Shown here: positions 1 to 11,404 of the stretch, one piece after another
How the letters are laid out: each line of letters starts with the position of its first letter
Position numbering within the stretch: position 1 is the stretch's first letter
Source of the DNA: Bugulina stolonifera
Taxonomy: Eukaryota; Bryozoa; Gymnolaemata; Cheilostomatida; Bugulidae
Direction: 5' to 3'
DNA length: 64,000 nt
NCBI GenBank assembly: GCA_935421135.1
Contig: OW285193.1
Span: forward strand, 7,868,496-7,932,495
Made by a program: the position numbers and the translations under genes
Notes under the pieces: generated by a model
What the model saw: only the letters and a program-made list of their open reading frames with translations
Told to the model about the DNA's origin: nothing
The model's database searches: none

Positions 1-100
1 TTAATATTTACTTATCATTCATCATTGGTTGGTATTAATTATATTATAATCATTCGAGGGTCTCAGTGGAAAATTATTAAAAAAAAAAATTATTTTCAGT

Positions 101-310
101 ATCCGTTGGTCTAGTGGTTAAGTTTCTGATTTGTAGACCTTGTGGTCACAAGTTCAAGTTTCACACACTCATGTTGATGTCGTGAAAGGTGAGCTCTTCA
201 AAGCTCCTGTCACCATACATGCCAAGTTGGGCTGGCATCAAAGAGGGAGATTTTTACACGCGTGAGACAACCCTCACCAACTCTTTGACTGCTAAAATAC
301 CTAAACATTT
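101..310 (+). repeat. tRNA-derived SINE-like repeat
   Basis: An A-box-like word (TTGGTCTAGTGG, about 106-117) is followed by a B-box-like word (AGTTCAAGTTT, about 150-160) at the spacing of an RNA polymerase III tRNA promoter. A non-tRNA tail follows. The cloverleaf is degenerate, so a working tRNA is unlikely. The downstream boundary is a guess because no second copy lies in the window. Confidence 0.45.
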
Positions 311-1612
311 TTTTAACAATTAGCACCACACTTTGTGGGCTGTCTGCTCTGCTGTGAGCACAGTTCTCAGTTACATGTAGTTACAAACTAAGCTGGTGAA
401 AAATGTTTTGCTTCAAGTACATGTACTATGTTGCTACAAATACTAGTACACAGAGTTGTTTGCCCGCACAAAACTAGTGAAGACAGGCCAGATCTCAGAC
501 TAAGGCAACCATGATGTCTCATATAAGTGTGAAGATAATATAAAATAAAATAATATTAATTTAAATTGCTGCTATTAGTTTAGAGGCTGTCACATTACAA
601 TTCCTGGCTGCTTGTAACCAATCTGGTTACCATCTAATACTAATTGTGACCGTAAGAAGATATTATCTTCTATCCATTTACTATCCATTGCAAAGCATAC
701 AAAAGTTCTTCATTTATATAGTTGGAGAGGCTAAGCTTGCATAGCATTAGTAAAAAAAATAGCTCCATAAGCAAATTATAATTATCATATAAACATAAAA
801 TGTATGAGCTGCTAGCTTGGTAGTCAGCTTATGCGTCCATAATAGTCACCAAAATAGCAAATAAAAGTTAAGTATTGACTAAAATCACAAACCGGGAGGG
901 CTTGCAGGACCTTGGGAGTTTGCAGGAGATGGCTTTTGAAAACGGGAGGGTCCCGGTGAGACTGGGAGAGTTATCATGTATGCCTGTCACCTATAAGTAT
1001 AGGCTATAAGCCCCAACTTCTGAGGTGGCTAGGTGCACGAAAGTAGCAAAAATGCTCTTTCTAATTAACTTGTGGCGTTGTGACTTGCTATTTTAGTAGC
1101 TGCTTTGTTCATAATAAATTTTTAAAGGATCAACATCTCCCTCTCTCTATTGTTGGGTCAATCGTAGGATTTCTATCACATCTGCTGTTCATGAATTAGT
1201 AGGACCTACTTTGGCTGTCAAAAACTTTAAATGAAAATAGAAAAGATTATTCACTCAACTCGACTGCTGTAAATACTAAAGTAGCAAAGATGACTGCTGC
1301 ACCCCACTGTTAACACCACTCTCACTATGCCTCCAATTATACTTATATAGTTAGGCTGGTTGGTAGGCCTACTTGACAGTTATTTGGTCATCAACCAGTC
1401 CAAGTATCAGTCCCAACACTAATAAATAGGCTTATGATATACTAAATGTTCAGAAGCCCTAACAGAGCCGGTCTGGTGAATAGAGCTGTCTTACCTGTCT
1501 ATTGCAATATCTCTACAGTGTCTATTACCTTTCATCTTTTGTTTTAGGAAAGTACATGCAAACTCTGGAACAATAGTGGTTCTGCCAGTTGATTCAACTC
1601 AATGATTTAAAA
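311..1612. other. Intergenic / 5' flank of DDX18, no gene seen
   Basis: No coding exon was recognised here. A possible 3' splice site (TTTTGTTTTAG, ending near 1547) lies 65 bases before the DDX18 start, so the 5' UTR may begin with an upstream non-coding exon. The rest is AT-rich with no clear repeat. Confidence 0.4.
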
Positions 1613-4600
1613 ATGAACCAAGAACAGAAACTCAAAAAAGGTATGCAGAAGATATACAAGTCATATCATTGCTTGAGTGCTATACTGTATATTATGTGCG
1701 GCATAAAATGAGATGATTTGATCTATTGTGCTTTTTATGCTGTTCTAGCCAAGAAGAAACAAAATGGAGCCATGAAGAGGAAGAATATGGGAGCAATCGG
1801 TGAGTTTTCTTTTTCTCTTTTGAACTATACGTACATCATATTACTTTGGTGTGAAAATTTTTGCTTGAATGCTATAAAATTTTTGATTGTTAGAGATGCC
1901 TATTAAAAAGCAGAAGAAAGATGTTAAGAAGGTTCACGCTGCTGGTCATGCAAAGCAGATATTGGCAAAGGCACTTCCTGAACCTACATCTGCTAAACAG
2001 CGCCGTTCAAAACACTATCCTCTAAAGGTGGGGCATACTGGATTATGACTATGATGACATGTAACTCAAATATATTAGAGAGTCCATTACTAGCTATATC
2101 GGATTGTTAACAAAACCTTTTTTTCGTTAACTTTTTGACAAGAGAATCGTCTAGCACTTGTTAAAAATTGTGTAGCTACGTGTGTTACTTTTGTGTATGC
2201 TTCCTCATTTTAACTTTGGAGATGGTATTACTGTAAATATGAAGATGAGATGCTGTATTACTGTATTAGTATTAGTATTGTAGTATATTCCAAGCTATCA
2301 TGTCTTGTTCAGGAACCAGAGTCCTCTGATGAGGAAGAGGAAGAGGAAGTAGAAGAGGAGATAGATGAGTCTAGTGAGAGTGAAGATGCTGATGTGGGAG
2401 AGGATGAATCTGAGGTTGAAGAAGAAGAAGAAGAAGAATCTGAGGATGAAGAGGAAGAAAGTGATGCCTCTGAGTTGAATAATGACGCTGAGAGCCAGAA
2501 ACCCTCCCAACCAACAGCTGCTAAATCAGCTGACTCCTCCACTGAATGTATGTTGGATACAGAACCTATACTTGTATCTTACGATCCTGTGGATGTGCTT
2601 AGCATCGTATTCACCTGCTTGATTCGGGCTGGTTGTGAAAAGTGTACAATCTAAGTCACTTCTGCAGTTGAAATATTGCTGTATAACCCTGTCTAATATC
2701 AAATATATACATTATTATATCAATGTTCTGGTGTTGCAGTACCTGGTGGTAAGAATGGTTCAGTCATCATCTCTGATACGTCTTTTGCCTCATTGGCTGA
2801 ACATGTTAATGATCTCACACTGAAAGGGATTAAGGATATGGGATTCACTAACATGACGCAGATACAAGCCAAGGCTATCCCACCTCTACTAGAAGGTAAT
2901 TAGCATACTCACCTCAGATGGTGTAACACAATGTCTTGTCGTTTACAATCAGTGTGCCGTGACTTGTCGTTTACAAGTCAGTCGACCATTCAGTAATCTG
3001 AGTCAGTACGCATGTACCGCCTCCTATCATGTTGTGTGGAATATTTTTCAGGTCGTGATGTGTTGGCAGCAGCTAAAACTGGCAGTGGAAAGACGTTAGG
3101 ATTCTTAATTCCAGCCATTGAACTCGTCTACAAGCTCAAGTTCATGCCCAGAAACGGTACAATAATCCTTTAGAGTACACATTGTACAACGTATACTATC
3201 TTTATATCTATGTCACAGTTGATATTTTCAAACGGCAGTGCAATGAATTATTATATAAGTTGTTTATGTAAAGGTGTGTGTAAAGGGTGAATATCTATAT
3301 ACTTTCTATTCATGTGATGATTCAATGGTAGATGTTCTCTCAACATGTTTTATCACTGACTTATTTCTAACCCTTAATGGTTGCAGGAACTGGTGTGATT
3401 ATAATCTCCCCCACAAGAGAGCTCTCTATGCAGACGTTCGGTGTCCTGAAGGAGCTACTCAAATACCACTCGCACACCTATGGTCTGATTATGGGAGGTA
3501 CCAGCAAATCCGATGAAGCTAAGAAACTAGCCAAGGTTAGCATTTGTATAAATAAGATTAAAATAGTTGTGTGATATGTAAATAGTTGGCAATTCCTTAA
3601 TGTGTGACATTTTATTCGCTGTAATTTAGAAACGGTGAACTATGATGTATAATATTTGTATATTAGCTTCAATTGGGGTCGAATGGTTTTCATCCGGAAA
3701 TAAGTGGAACTTTCAATCATAATGTGCATTTGTTACTTTCCCCCTGCCTGCAAAAATGTTTTGTGATTAACGTCTGTAAAATCCTTGCACACCTGACAAA
3801 GCTACGGTACTGTGAAACCATCTATTCAGTGTATTGTTCTTCTACAGCGGTTTCTGCTGTCTAATGATTAACCCAATTCTCCGTATTGTGTGTGCGAAGA
3901 GTTAAGTATGCGTGTATTTGTTGTAGGGAGTAAATATTCTAGTATGTACACCCGGAAGGTTGCTGGACCATCTACAAAACACAAAAGAGTTTCTATATAA
4001 GAACCTACAGTGTCTAGTCATAGATGAAGCTGACCGTATCTTAGATATCGGTTTCGAGGAGGAGATGAGACAGATCGTTAGACTTCTGCCCAGTGAGTTA
4101 TCCTCTCTCTGCACTGTATAACTAGAGAGTTATACTCTCTCTACACTGTAAAACATGAGAGTTATATCCTCTCTTTGCACTGTGTAACATGAGAGTTATC
4201 CTCTCTCTACGCTGTAAAACATGAGAGTTATCCTCGCCCAGCTGTATATCATAGGAGCTGTGCTCTTTACTATATATCATACGGTTGATATACTTGACCG
4301 GTTTTATATCATAGAGTTATCCTCTCTACTGTATATTTATCATAATGTTATTGACTTTACATGTATTGTCCACTTATAGAAACCAGGCAGACTATGCTAT
4401 TCTCAGCCACTCAAACTAAGAAGACTGAGGACTTGGCTAGGATTTCACTCAAGAAGCGACCAGTCTATATTGATGTGGAGGAGTTTGAACAGCACTCCAC
4501 AGTCAGTGGCCTACAACAGGTAAAATCTCAGGCTTATCCTAACACTCTTGGTTAGAGTGGATGATTACTGCTGTTACCATGGGACACTAAAGTGTGTGTA

Positions 4601-6625
4601 TGGACTGGTGTTGCTGTTGTCATTCAGTTTGTTTCTTCTCCAATCAGAAAGCGGCGCCTATGAGACAGCCCAGTGTACAGAAAGTACATGTAATCTACCT
4701 GTGGTGTGGCTATTAGACCTATGAAAACGGAACCATAGCTAGCTCAATATGTAATAATAGAAATGTTGTGAATAGCATCATTTAATTTCAGGGGTATGTT
4801 GTGACACCATCAGAGAAAAGATTTCTCTTACTCTTCACATTTCTAAAAAAGAATCGTAAGAAGAAGGTGATGGTCTTCTGTTCAAGCTGTATGGAGGTGA
4901 AATTTCTACACGAGCTGTTGAATTATATAGACATCCCTGTACAGTGTATACATGTAAGTATATTATATACCAGTATAGTGTATATACATGTAAGTATATT
5001 ATATACCAGTACAGTGTATATACATGTAAGTATATTATATACCAGTACAGTATATACATGTAAGTATATTATATACCAGTACAATGTATACATGTAAGTA
5101 TATTATATACCAGTACAATGTGTATACATGTAAGTATATTGTATACCAGTACAGTATATACATGTAAGTATATTATATACCAGTACAGTATATACATGTA
5201 AGTATATTATATACCAGTACAGTGTGTATACATGTAAGTATATTATATACCAGTACAATGTAAGTATATTATATACCAGTACAATGTATATACATGTAAG
5301 TATATTATATACCAGTGCAGTGTGTATACATTACATGTAAATATATTGACCGATTGTTACTAACGGCTATTTACCTACATGTACATACAGTCATGTGATG
5401 CTACTTTAGGGTAAGCAGAAACAGACCAAAAGAACGCAGACATTCTACCAGTTCTGTGCTGCCAAGGAGTCTATATTAATCTGTACAGATGTAGCTGCCA
5501 GAGGTCTGGATATACCAGCAGTAGACTGGATTGTACAGTATGACCCTCCGGATGACCCCAAGGTGAGTTAGTCAGGTGTATTCTTAATAACATGACTGCA
5601 ACCTGACTTCTGGCTATTTCATAGGTGTTTGTGTTGATGAAGATAATGCGCTAACGATTGGAACCAATCGGCTAGTAGCATGCTTACATTTATTATCATA
5701 TATGTGTAGGAATACATACACAGAGTTGGACGTACAGCTAGAGGAGAAGGGGGTGTAGGTAACGCCCTACTTATACTGCAACCAGAAGAACTCAGCTTTA
5801 TACGGTACTTGAAGCAAGCTAAAGTGCCAGTCAGTGAGTTTGAGTTCTCATGGAGTAAAGTGGCAAATATTCAGAGTCAGGTATGTAGGCTGTCTGTCTG
5901 CTGGCAGAAGTTGCAAATTGCTTGTCGGCAAACAATACAATATGTTGATATACAGAATAATAATAAGTGAATGATGAACACTTATGATTGGTCCTCCATT
6001 CTAGGACCAATGGATAGGTATAGGAGGTTGTGTTTATTCTGATAATATAATAGACCTCAACTGTTGGTTATTCACCGAGTTTATATATTTGCATTGCTTT
6101 GTGGGTCTATTTTAGCTGGAAAAACTCGTAGAGAAAAATTACTTTCTCCACAAATCAGCTGTTGACGGCTACAAGAGCTTTGTGAGGGCGTACGCCTCCC
6201 ACAGCCTTAAAAATATATTCAATGTGCAGTCGTTGGACCTGAAGGCAGTGGCTAGATCCTTTGGATTCCAGAACCCTCCTTATGTCGATCTTGGTATCCT
6301 TTTCAGTCATGTTAGAGTAATATATACTGTAATACTACTATTTAACCTGAAACCATCTTGTATCCAAGTACTACTGGAGTAGGGGCTGCTGAACAAGTCG
6401 ATGAAGCTCTTGAATACAATGTTGACTGACAGACACAGACTGACTAACACTGACTGACTGACATAGAAGTGTTGTTGCTTATGATTGCTCTCTAGTGTGG
6501 TTGTGTAATCCTTAACTCTAACATTAGCTATTCAAGGAAAGAAGACTGCTGGAAGGCGAGACTATGGTCCTGGAAAAGGTGGGAAAAAACAATTCAAAAC
6601 GAAAATATACAAGAAGCTTTCATAG
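1613..6625 (+). CDS. DDX18: DEAD-box ATP-dependent RNA helicase DDX18/Has1
   Basis: This is a nucleolar helicase of the Has1 family, which acts in early 60S ribosomal subunit assembly. Coding exons are 1613-1640, 1749-1799, 1894-2027, 2313-2547, 2740-2895, 3052-3156, 3387-3535, 3927-4092, 4380-4519, 4792-4953, 5410-5562, 5710-5880, 6116-6293 and 6528-6625. They join in frame to 641 aa, close to the human protein (about 670). Order along the protein: a Lys-rich N-terminus, a Glu/Asp/Ser-rich stretch (about 72-149), motif [10 protein letters not shown] (208-216), motif Ia PTREL, TPGRL, motif II DEAD (319-322), motif III SAT (350-352), the TDVAARGLD block and motif [10 protein letters not shown] (497-504), then a Lys/Gly-rich tail ending KKLS. 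The first ATG is followed at once by the basic N-terminus, and no better start was seen. Introns 8 and 10 carry minisatellites that begin at the donor sites. Confidence 0.93.
4093..4345 (+). repeat. Minisatellite in DDX18 intron 8
   Basis: Imperfect tandem units of roughly 45-50 bp are built on GAGTTATCCTCTCTCTGCACTG followed by TGTAAAACATGA-like sequence. The array starts directly at the exon 8 donor (CCCA|GTGAGTTATCC). Later units change GTGAGTTATCC to GAGAGTTATCC, so they lack the donor GT. The distal units decay. Confidence 0.75.
4944..5345 (+). repeat. Minisatellite that multiplies the DDX18 exon 10 donor
   Basis: About eleven tandem units of 28-38 bp, mostly about 34-36 bp, share the core ACATGTAAGTATATTATATAC and then CAGTACA. 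A twelfth unit is degenerate. The first unit includes the last bases of exon 10 and its splice donor (CAT|GTAAGTA). Nearly every later unit repeats the same donor-like sequence, so the intron opens with a series of near-identical potential 5' splice sites. Confidence 0.9.
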
Positions 6626-6729
6626 CAAATTTGATAATTATGATATATTTTATTTGGAGATGAATTTAGTAATGCCTCCGACTAGATTTCCTTTCCTTGT
6701 ACATAATTATTATATTTTATTGCTTATGC

Positions 6730-6735
6730 AATAAA
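6730..6735 (+). terminator. Poly(A) signal of DDX18
   Basis: AATAAA lies 105 bases after the DDX18 stop codon. It is followed by T-rich and GT-rich sequence, as expected for a short 3' UTR. No transcript data are available here. Confidence 0.6.
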
Positions 6736-7510
6736 TTATCATATTGCAGTTGTACCAACACAATATTTTCATTTGGTGGTGCATTTATGAGTACAGATTT
6801 AAACTAAATTTATATAGAGAGATCCTGTAGCGAGGCAACCCAACTTGTACTGCTATGGAAAAAATGAGCTAGAATGTTGTTCATAACTTGTGATGTTCTG
6901 AAGAAACAAATGGGAGAGGTCAAATTTTGTTACAATCATTAGGTAGTACAAACTGGTGGGTGATACCATCCGGAGGGGCTGGGGCTTTCCCACCCTAGTA
7001 GACCAACTACATGCAACACTGCCTACTTTGTGTATCCCATCGATAACTCTAGCATCTAGCATCGACAGTTAGTACTAGCAAGGTTGTGTTTTACACCAAA
7101 GCATGGTATATGTAGTACAGGCATGCTACTATTTACACAATATATTGTGCTAACAAATGACCAGTCTAGAAACTTGTTGTTACTGATAGGCATACCATGC
7201 CATGCAGCATGTTCATTATTCATTGCAGAAAAGCAAAGCTGAAGTCGGTAAGTGGAGGAACTGTTGGTAAAAAATTGTATAGACATGTGCATGTAACTGC
7301 TACAGGTCAAATAAGAGCATATAGCCACACAGGTGAATAGTAACCCAATAACAAGTTATGCCACGTAGAGAATATATGCATTTATTTATATATTATACTA
7401 TAATACATGTATATACTTTCCAAAATATACATGTAACTTCTCATTGCTGCCCATACAGTCGATGCCTGCAATTATCACATAGGTATACATATACATACAT
7501 GTATAACTTC
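6736..7510. other. Intergenic between DDX18 and the hypothetical minus-strand gene
   Basis: No coding exon was recognised. TTTATT at 7381-7386 is AATAAA on the minus strand and could be the poly(A) signal of the hypothetical gene ending at 7511. Confidence 0.4.
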
Positions 7511-7556
7511 TCATTGCTGCCCATACAGTCGATGCCTGCAATTATCACACAGGTAT
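7435..7556. repeat. 70-bp tandem duplication over the 3' end of the hypothetical gene
   Basis: The sequence AACTTCTCATTGCTGCCC and its continuation occur at 7435 and again at 7505 with almost no change. On the minus strand the upstream copy (7505 onward) encodes the predicted C-terminus YLCDNCRHRLYGQQ and stop. The other copy repeats those codons downstream of the stop. Confidence 0.85.
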
Positions 7557-8286
7557 TCAATGCCAGAATCAGATCCAGTCTCATTAGTTGATATGCTGTC
7601 TTGAGAAAACACACTATCAGTGTCATTTAACTGGCTCTCTCCTAGCTCAGGGAACACACTATCAGTGTCGCATGCTATCTCACTCTCCCCCAGCTCATCC
7701 ATGCTATCTGTGCTATTTCCACTGTCACTGTCAGCACTATAATTACACTTGTATTCACTCTCATTGTCTCCATCCTCAGAAGATGTAGAATCCTGAATGA
7801 GATGTGAGTGCATGGACTATTACACATTTCAATACACTGTACAAAGAAGCAGAAAATTGCATTCTAGGCATTTATTATAAATATGTATATGCCGGGCCTC
7901 AACAACTCAGGGGGCAAGGTGGGCAATTGCTTCCTCAGAAATTTGCCCAAGCACTAACATGTATAGTAATTAGGGTCAACACTTATTGTTGAACTTTGTA
8001 CAATTATCTACATTGAATACAAAGTAATCACCAATTTCATAGTCTGGAAAATGGTTTAAGCAGGCCGTGATCCTGAATATATAATTATCAATTTGATATA
8101 GATACATGTAACTATTTCTAGTATCAGCCTGGAAACCCTTGTCAATTAATAGAGGTAAAAAGCACTTGCATCTATTATAGGATACACTTGTAGAGGGTGC
8201 CCATAGTTAGGGAGATCGCAACCCCTGAATACATCAGGGGACGAACATTCAGAACACTCATCGAAAGAGGAATCCTCCATGTCCAT
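7511..8286 (-). CDS. Hypothetical acidic protein with CxxC tail
   Basis: I do not recognise this protein. A two-exon minus-strand model fits. Exon 1 starts at the ATG at 8284-8286 (MDMEDSSFDECSECSSPD...). Exon 2 is 7511-7792, entered through a good acceptor (CTCATTCAG|GAT), and reads DSTSSEDGDNESEYKCN... to a stop. The exon 1 donor is uncertain: two weak GT sites, after codons ending SSPD or GHPLQ, both keep the frame, giving about 110-127 aa. The protein is rich in Ser, Asp and Glu, contains two DTDSVF repeats and ends with a Cys-x2-Cys motif (LCDNCRHRLYGQQ). A minus-strand AATAAA follows at 7381-7386. There is no membrane segment or known domain. The gene could instead be a fragment of a larger one. 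Confidence 0.35.
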
Positions 8287-9789
8287 GTTTTCTCCAAAAT
8301 TAAAACATTCTACAATCAAATTTGAATATATTTATTTTCAACAGATAACTTTTTCACAGAAATCTGGTGAAGAGAGACTCCCTTTTCTAGTTCTTCTCAG
8401 CTCAAATAGCAGAAATCATGCTATTAGAGGTAACACGTTTCACTGTCTGATGTACTACATAAATTAATATGATAGAACTAGTACCATGGTAATTTAAGTT
8501 ACTGGAGCTCTCTAACCCAATCATGTTGCAACTGTAGCTGTTGAGATGGCATTCAATATACTAATATACATGTACATGTACCACCAATATTGCATTCATA
8601 TTGGCCACAATGGAAGCTACAGTAATGAGCGTATTACAGTTACATTGTATATACAACTACAGGAGTATTGAGCAAGTCTGACTATTACATACAGTGGGTG
8701 TACATCACATAACCATAATATATTTTACTTTTATATTACAAATCAAACAATTTTCCTGCTACATTAGCCTAGATATTTAATTATTTGTACATGTGATGAA
8801 AATTGCAAACAAAAATACTTTAGCAATCCCATCAGACCCACTATGGTGGAAGGTCTACAACAAGAGGTATGAGATCTGAAAGGTTGGTATCCCCTCAATA
8901 ATTATGCAAATAAGCTTTGGGCACTTAGCAAATAATTCCATCTTGAAGTGCAGTACATCTTACCTTGTGGAGATGACATAGTTATCGCAAGATGGAGCTT
9001 GTTGAATTTATCAAGCTCTTTGGAATGACTCTTAAGAAACGGTTGGTAGTGGAAATGTTCCATCTCTTTTTATAAGAGACATCTCTTTGTCCTTTTGTTG
9101 GTAAAGTTGCAATAAAGAAAATTGTTTAATCACAATCATTCAAGTATAGTTAATCTATAACAGGTACGTCATCGGGCAACATATAATTACCTGCTACCAG
9201 CAACCTACAACTTGTTTGTACTTCTCTAAGACGGTGTAATGATTCTCTAGTACTCTCACTTTGGCATCAATTACCAGTTCAACCAAAATATAGTCCAATA
9301 ATTGTAGGTAATCAAACAAACCTTATTTGTCAATAGGGCAATCCTAGGTTCTGTATAAAGTAGTGGCTATGCATATGACAGATAAGTCTGCCTCTATGGT
9401 GTTATAATTATGTAGGTTTTGGTGTTCATGTCATTCCAGCATCAATATAATAGAGAAGATAGTTGTACATCTGCATATTTTGTGTCCATTTCCACTCAAC
9501 TGCACAACTACAGATTCCACAATTCCTGTATTGGCCAATTGTTTTCAGTGAGCTGTTTGGAATAACTCCAGTCCCCATGGCCAGCACTTAGTGATTAATC
9601 AGAACTTCAATTTACCAATAAAATATCTGACTAGTAACTCAAGTTTTAACCAAGTATCCAAGTAGAACAACTACAAGTCAAGTTGCAATTCAATTCAATC
9701 TTGTTTAGTTTCATATTATTTTACAGAGCCACTGACCAGCTATTGAACTTTCAGAAGGATATTTCAACAAAATTGTGCCAATAGTTTAT
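8287..9789. other. Intergenic, no gene recognised
   Basis: AT-rich sequence with several TACATGTA words. No exon with convincing splice sites or family resemblance was found on either strand. Confidence 0.4.
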
Positions 9790-10420
9790 ATTCCAAAGCA
9801 AAATGTCACTGTTTTAGTGTAGCATCTCTAATATTGTCAGAGTTGTTGTACTCAAGTATGTTCTAGTATAATATATGTACTTACATGTAGATTTTGAGCG
9901 TCGTTGTTGCAATGTACTTACTTTTTAATTTTTTTAAAGAATGTACTTTTTGTTTACAAGTCAATATACATGTAGCTGCTTACCTATACGTGAGTGAGCC
10001 TGTATTTGAGCTTGCTATGTCTAACAGCCATGACTAGGTTCTGACTTGGAGCCAGAGAGGAGCAGTATATATTATTTTGACTTTTTGGCTAGATACCAAT
10101 TTAGACCTTTTTTACTCAAGCTATAATTAAGCCCATAGCTAAGCTGAGTGTAGTAAAAGTTAGCTACTTGCCTACATCTGATACTTGATTTTACTCCTTC
10201 TTTTGACTATTGATAGTAATTAGAAGTTATCATCTCTCAACTGAGAGAGGATAACTTCTATTTAATATGACCAATGGGTACAACAACTAAGAGCCAATAG
10301 TTAAAGATGTACATGTACATGTACTAGAATCAAATATACTGTGATGAAGATCTGCTAGGTAGTATTTGGGCATAATTTATCACCACATAGATTGATCACC
10401 AGCAGACTTCTAGATCATTC
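9790..10420. repeat. ~620-bp dispersed repeat, copy 1
   Basis: This segment aligns along its whole length with 11405-12010, in the same orientation. Shared landmarks are ATGTCACTGTTTT near the start, AGCCATGACTAG, CCCATAGCT.AGCTGAGTG and CTTCTAGATCATTCTGGAA at the end. Near its centre (10221-10260) lies a 40-nt palindrome, TAGAAGTTATC...GATAACTTCTA. No protein is encoded. It is probably a non-autonomous mobile element or a local duplication. The ends are approximate. Confidence 0.75.
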
Positions 10421-10771
10421 TGGAAAGATGATAGGTTCCATAAAGCTAGTAAGTAAAGTGATGAAGCATTGTATAGGTGTAGCACCAGGATAATGGTTAG
10501 ATAGATAGTCCAAGAACAGGAAAAGTGAGACGAATCTTCACCGTATAAATTAGAAATAAAATATAAGGTTTGAAAGTCTTTTTGAATAGTCTTATTGAAA
10601 ATATGGACACTCGAGCATGACAACACTGGATTTAAAAGTTAAACCTGATATTTGCTGATAAATGCAAATAGAGCAGAAAGTATTCACTATTTACAAACTA
10701 GCGCAATAATAAATAGATTTGGGTAAAGCTGAGAATGAGAAGGGAGTACTTGTTGTTTGGTGTCAGGTATA

Positions 10772-11400
10772 TCAGTTATCAAACTCCAGTGCCACCCTTT
10801 CCTCTCTCTTTTCAAATGCAAGCAGACCATGGTCAATCAGCACTCGAACTTTCTCTCGAAATTCTTTTCCACCTTCCTTGAGTAATCTATACATAGGGTA
10901 AGACAACTACTAGTAAACACAAGGTAAGACAACTACTAGTAAACACAAGGTAAAACAACTGCTATGGTCTATTTATAGGCAAAATATGTTAGGAGTAGCC
11001 ATAGATTTTGTAAAAAGTATAACTAAACATCGACAGACTACGACACATAAAGGAATGTAGCCCACCAACCTTTGAGCGTGAGATGGGTCGGTATTAAAAC
11101 TCCTGATTAACTCCATGATGTTGTCCGACTTGAAAATTTTAACCAGCTGTGAATTGGATAATATCTAAAATATCAGTACATCTACATGTAGTATTCAGGA
11201 GAGGACAAGTCAAGTTACATGTGAAGAATTACAGCATTACATTACCTCAACATTGTCTGTGCTACATGAAAACTACACACTACATGTATAAGAAAACTAA
11301 GTGCTATAACTTACCTCTTTAACTTGAGCATCCTCCGCAGCCTCCTCTTGATTTTTCACTGATGATTTAGGATTTGATTGGTGACTAGTAGATTTTACCC
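10772..11400 (-). CDS. Last three exons of an unidentified gene (5' end not found)
   Basis: Three minus-strand blocks join in frame with canonical splice sites: about 11315-11400 (...SVKNQEEAAEDAQVKE, donor GAG|GTAAGT), 11070-11146 (LVKIFKSDNIMELIRSFN..., donor CAAAG|GTTGGT) and 10772-10886 (LLKEGGKEFREKVRVLID... to ALEFDN and stop). The charged, helical sequence has no membrane segment and I do not recognise the family. The first block begins at the edge of the dispersed repeat (11405 onward), so the 5' end is either further upstream among weak candidate exons or was displaced by the insertion. A 26-bp tandem repeat sits in the intron next to the last exon. The exon structure is good, but expression is unknown. 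Confidence 0.5.
10897..10967. repeat. 26-bp tandem repeat next to an acceptor
   Basis: The unit GGTAAGACAACTACTAGTAAAC plus ACAA occurs at 10897 and 10923, with a diverged third start at 10949. It lies about 10 bases upstream, in the sense of the minus-strand gene, of the acceptor of its last exon. Confidence 0.85.
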
Positions 11401-11404
11401 CATC

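Noticed and set aside
101..175. Functional tRNA gene
   Set aside because: The A and B boxes are present but the stems do not pair properly, so a SINE head fits better.
2309..2542. Serine-rich open frame on the minus strand
   Set aside because: It is the antisense shadow of the Glu/Asp/Ser stretch in DDX18 exon 4.
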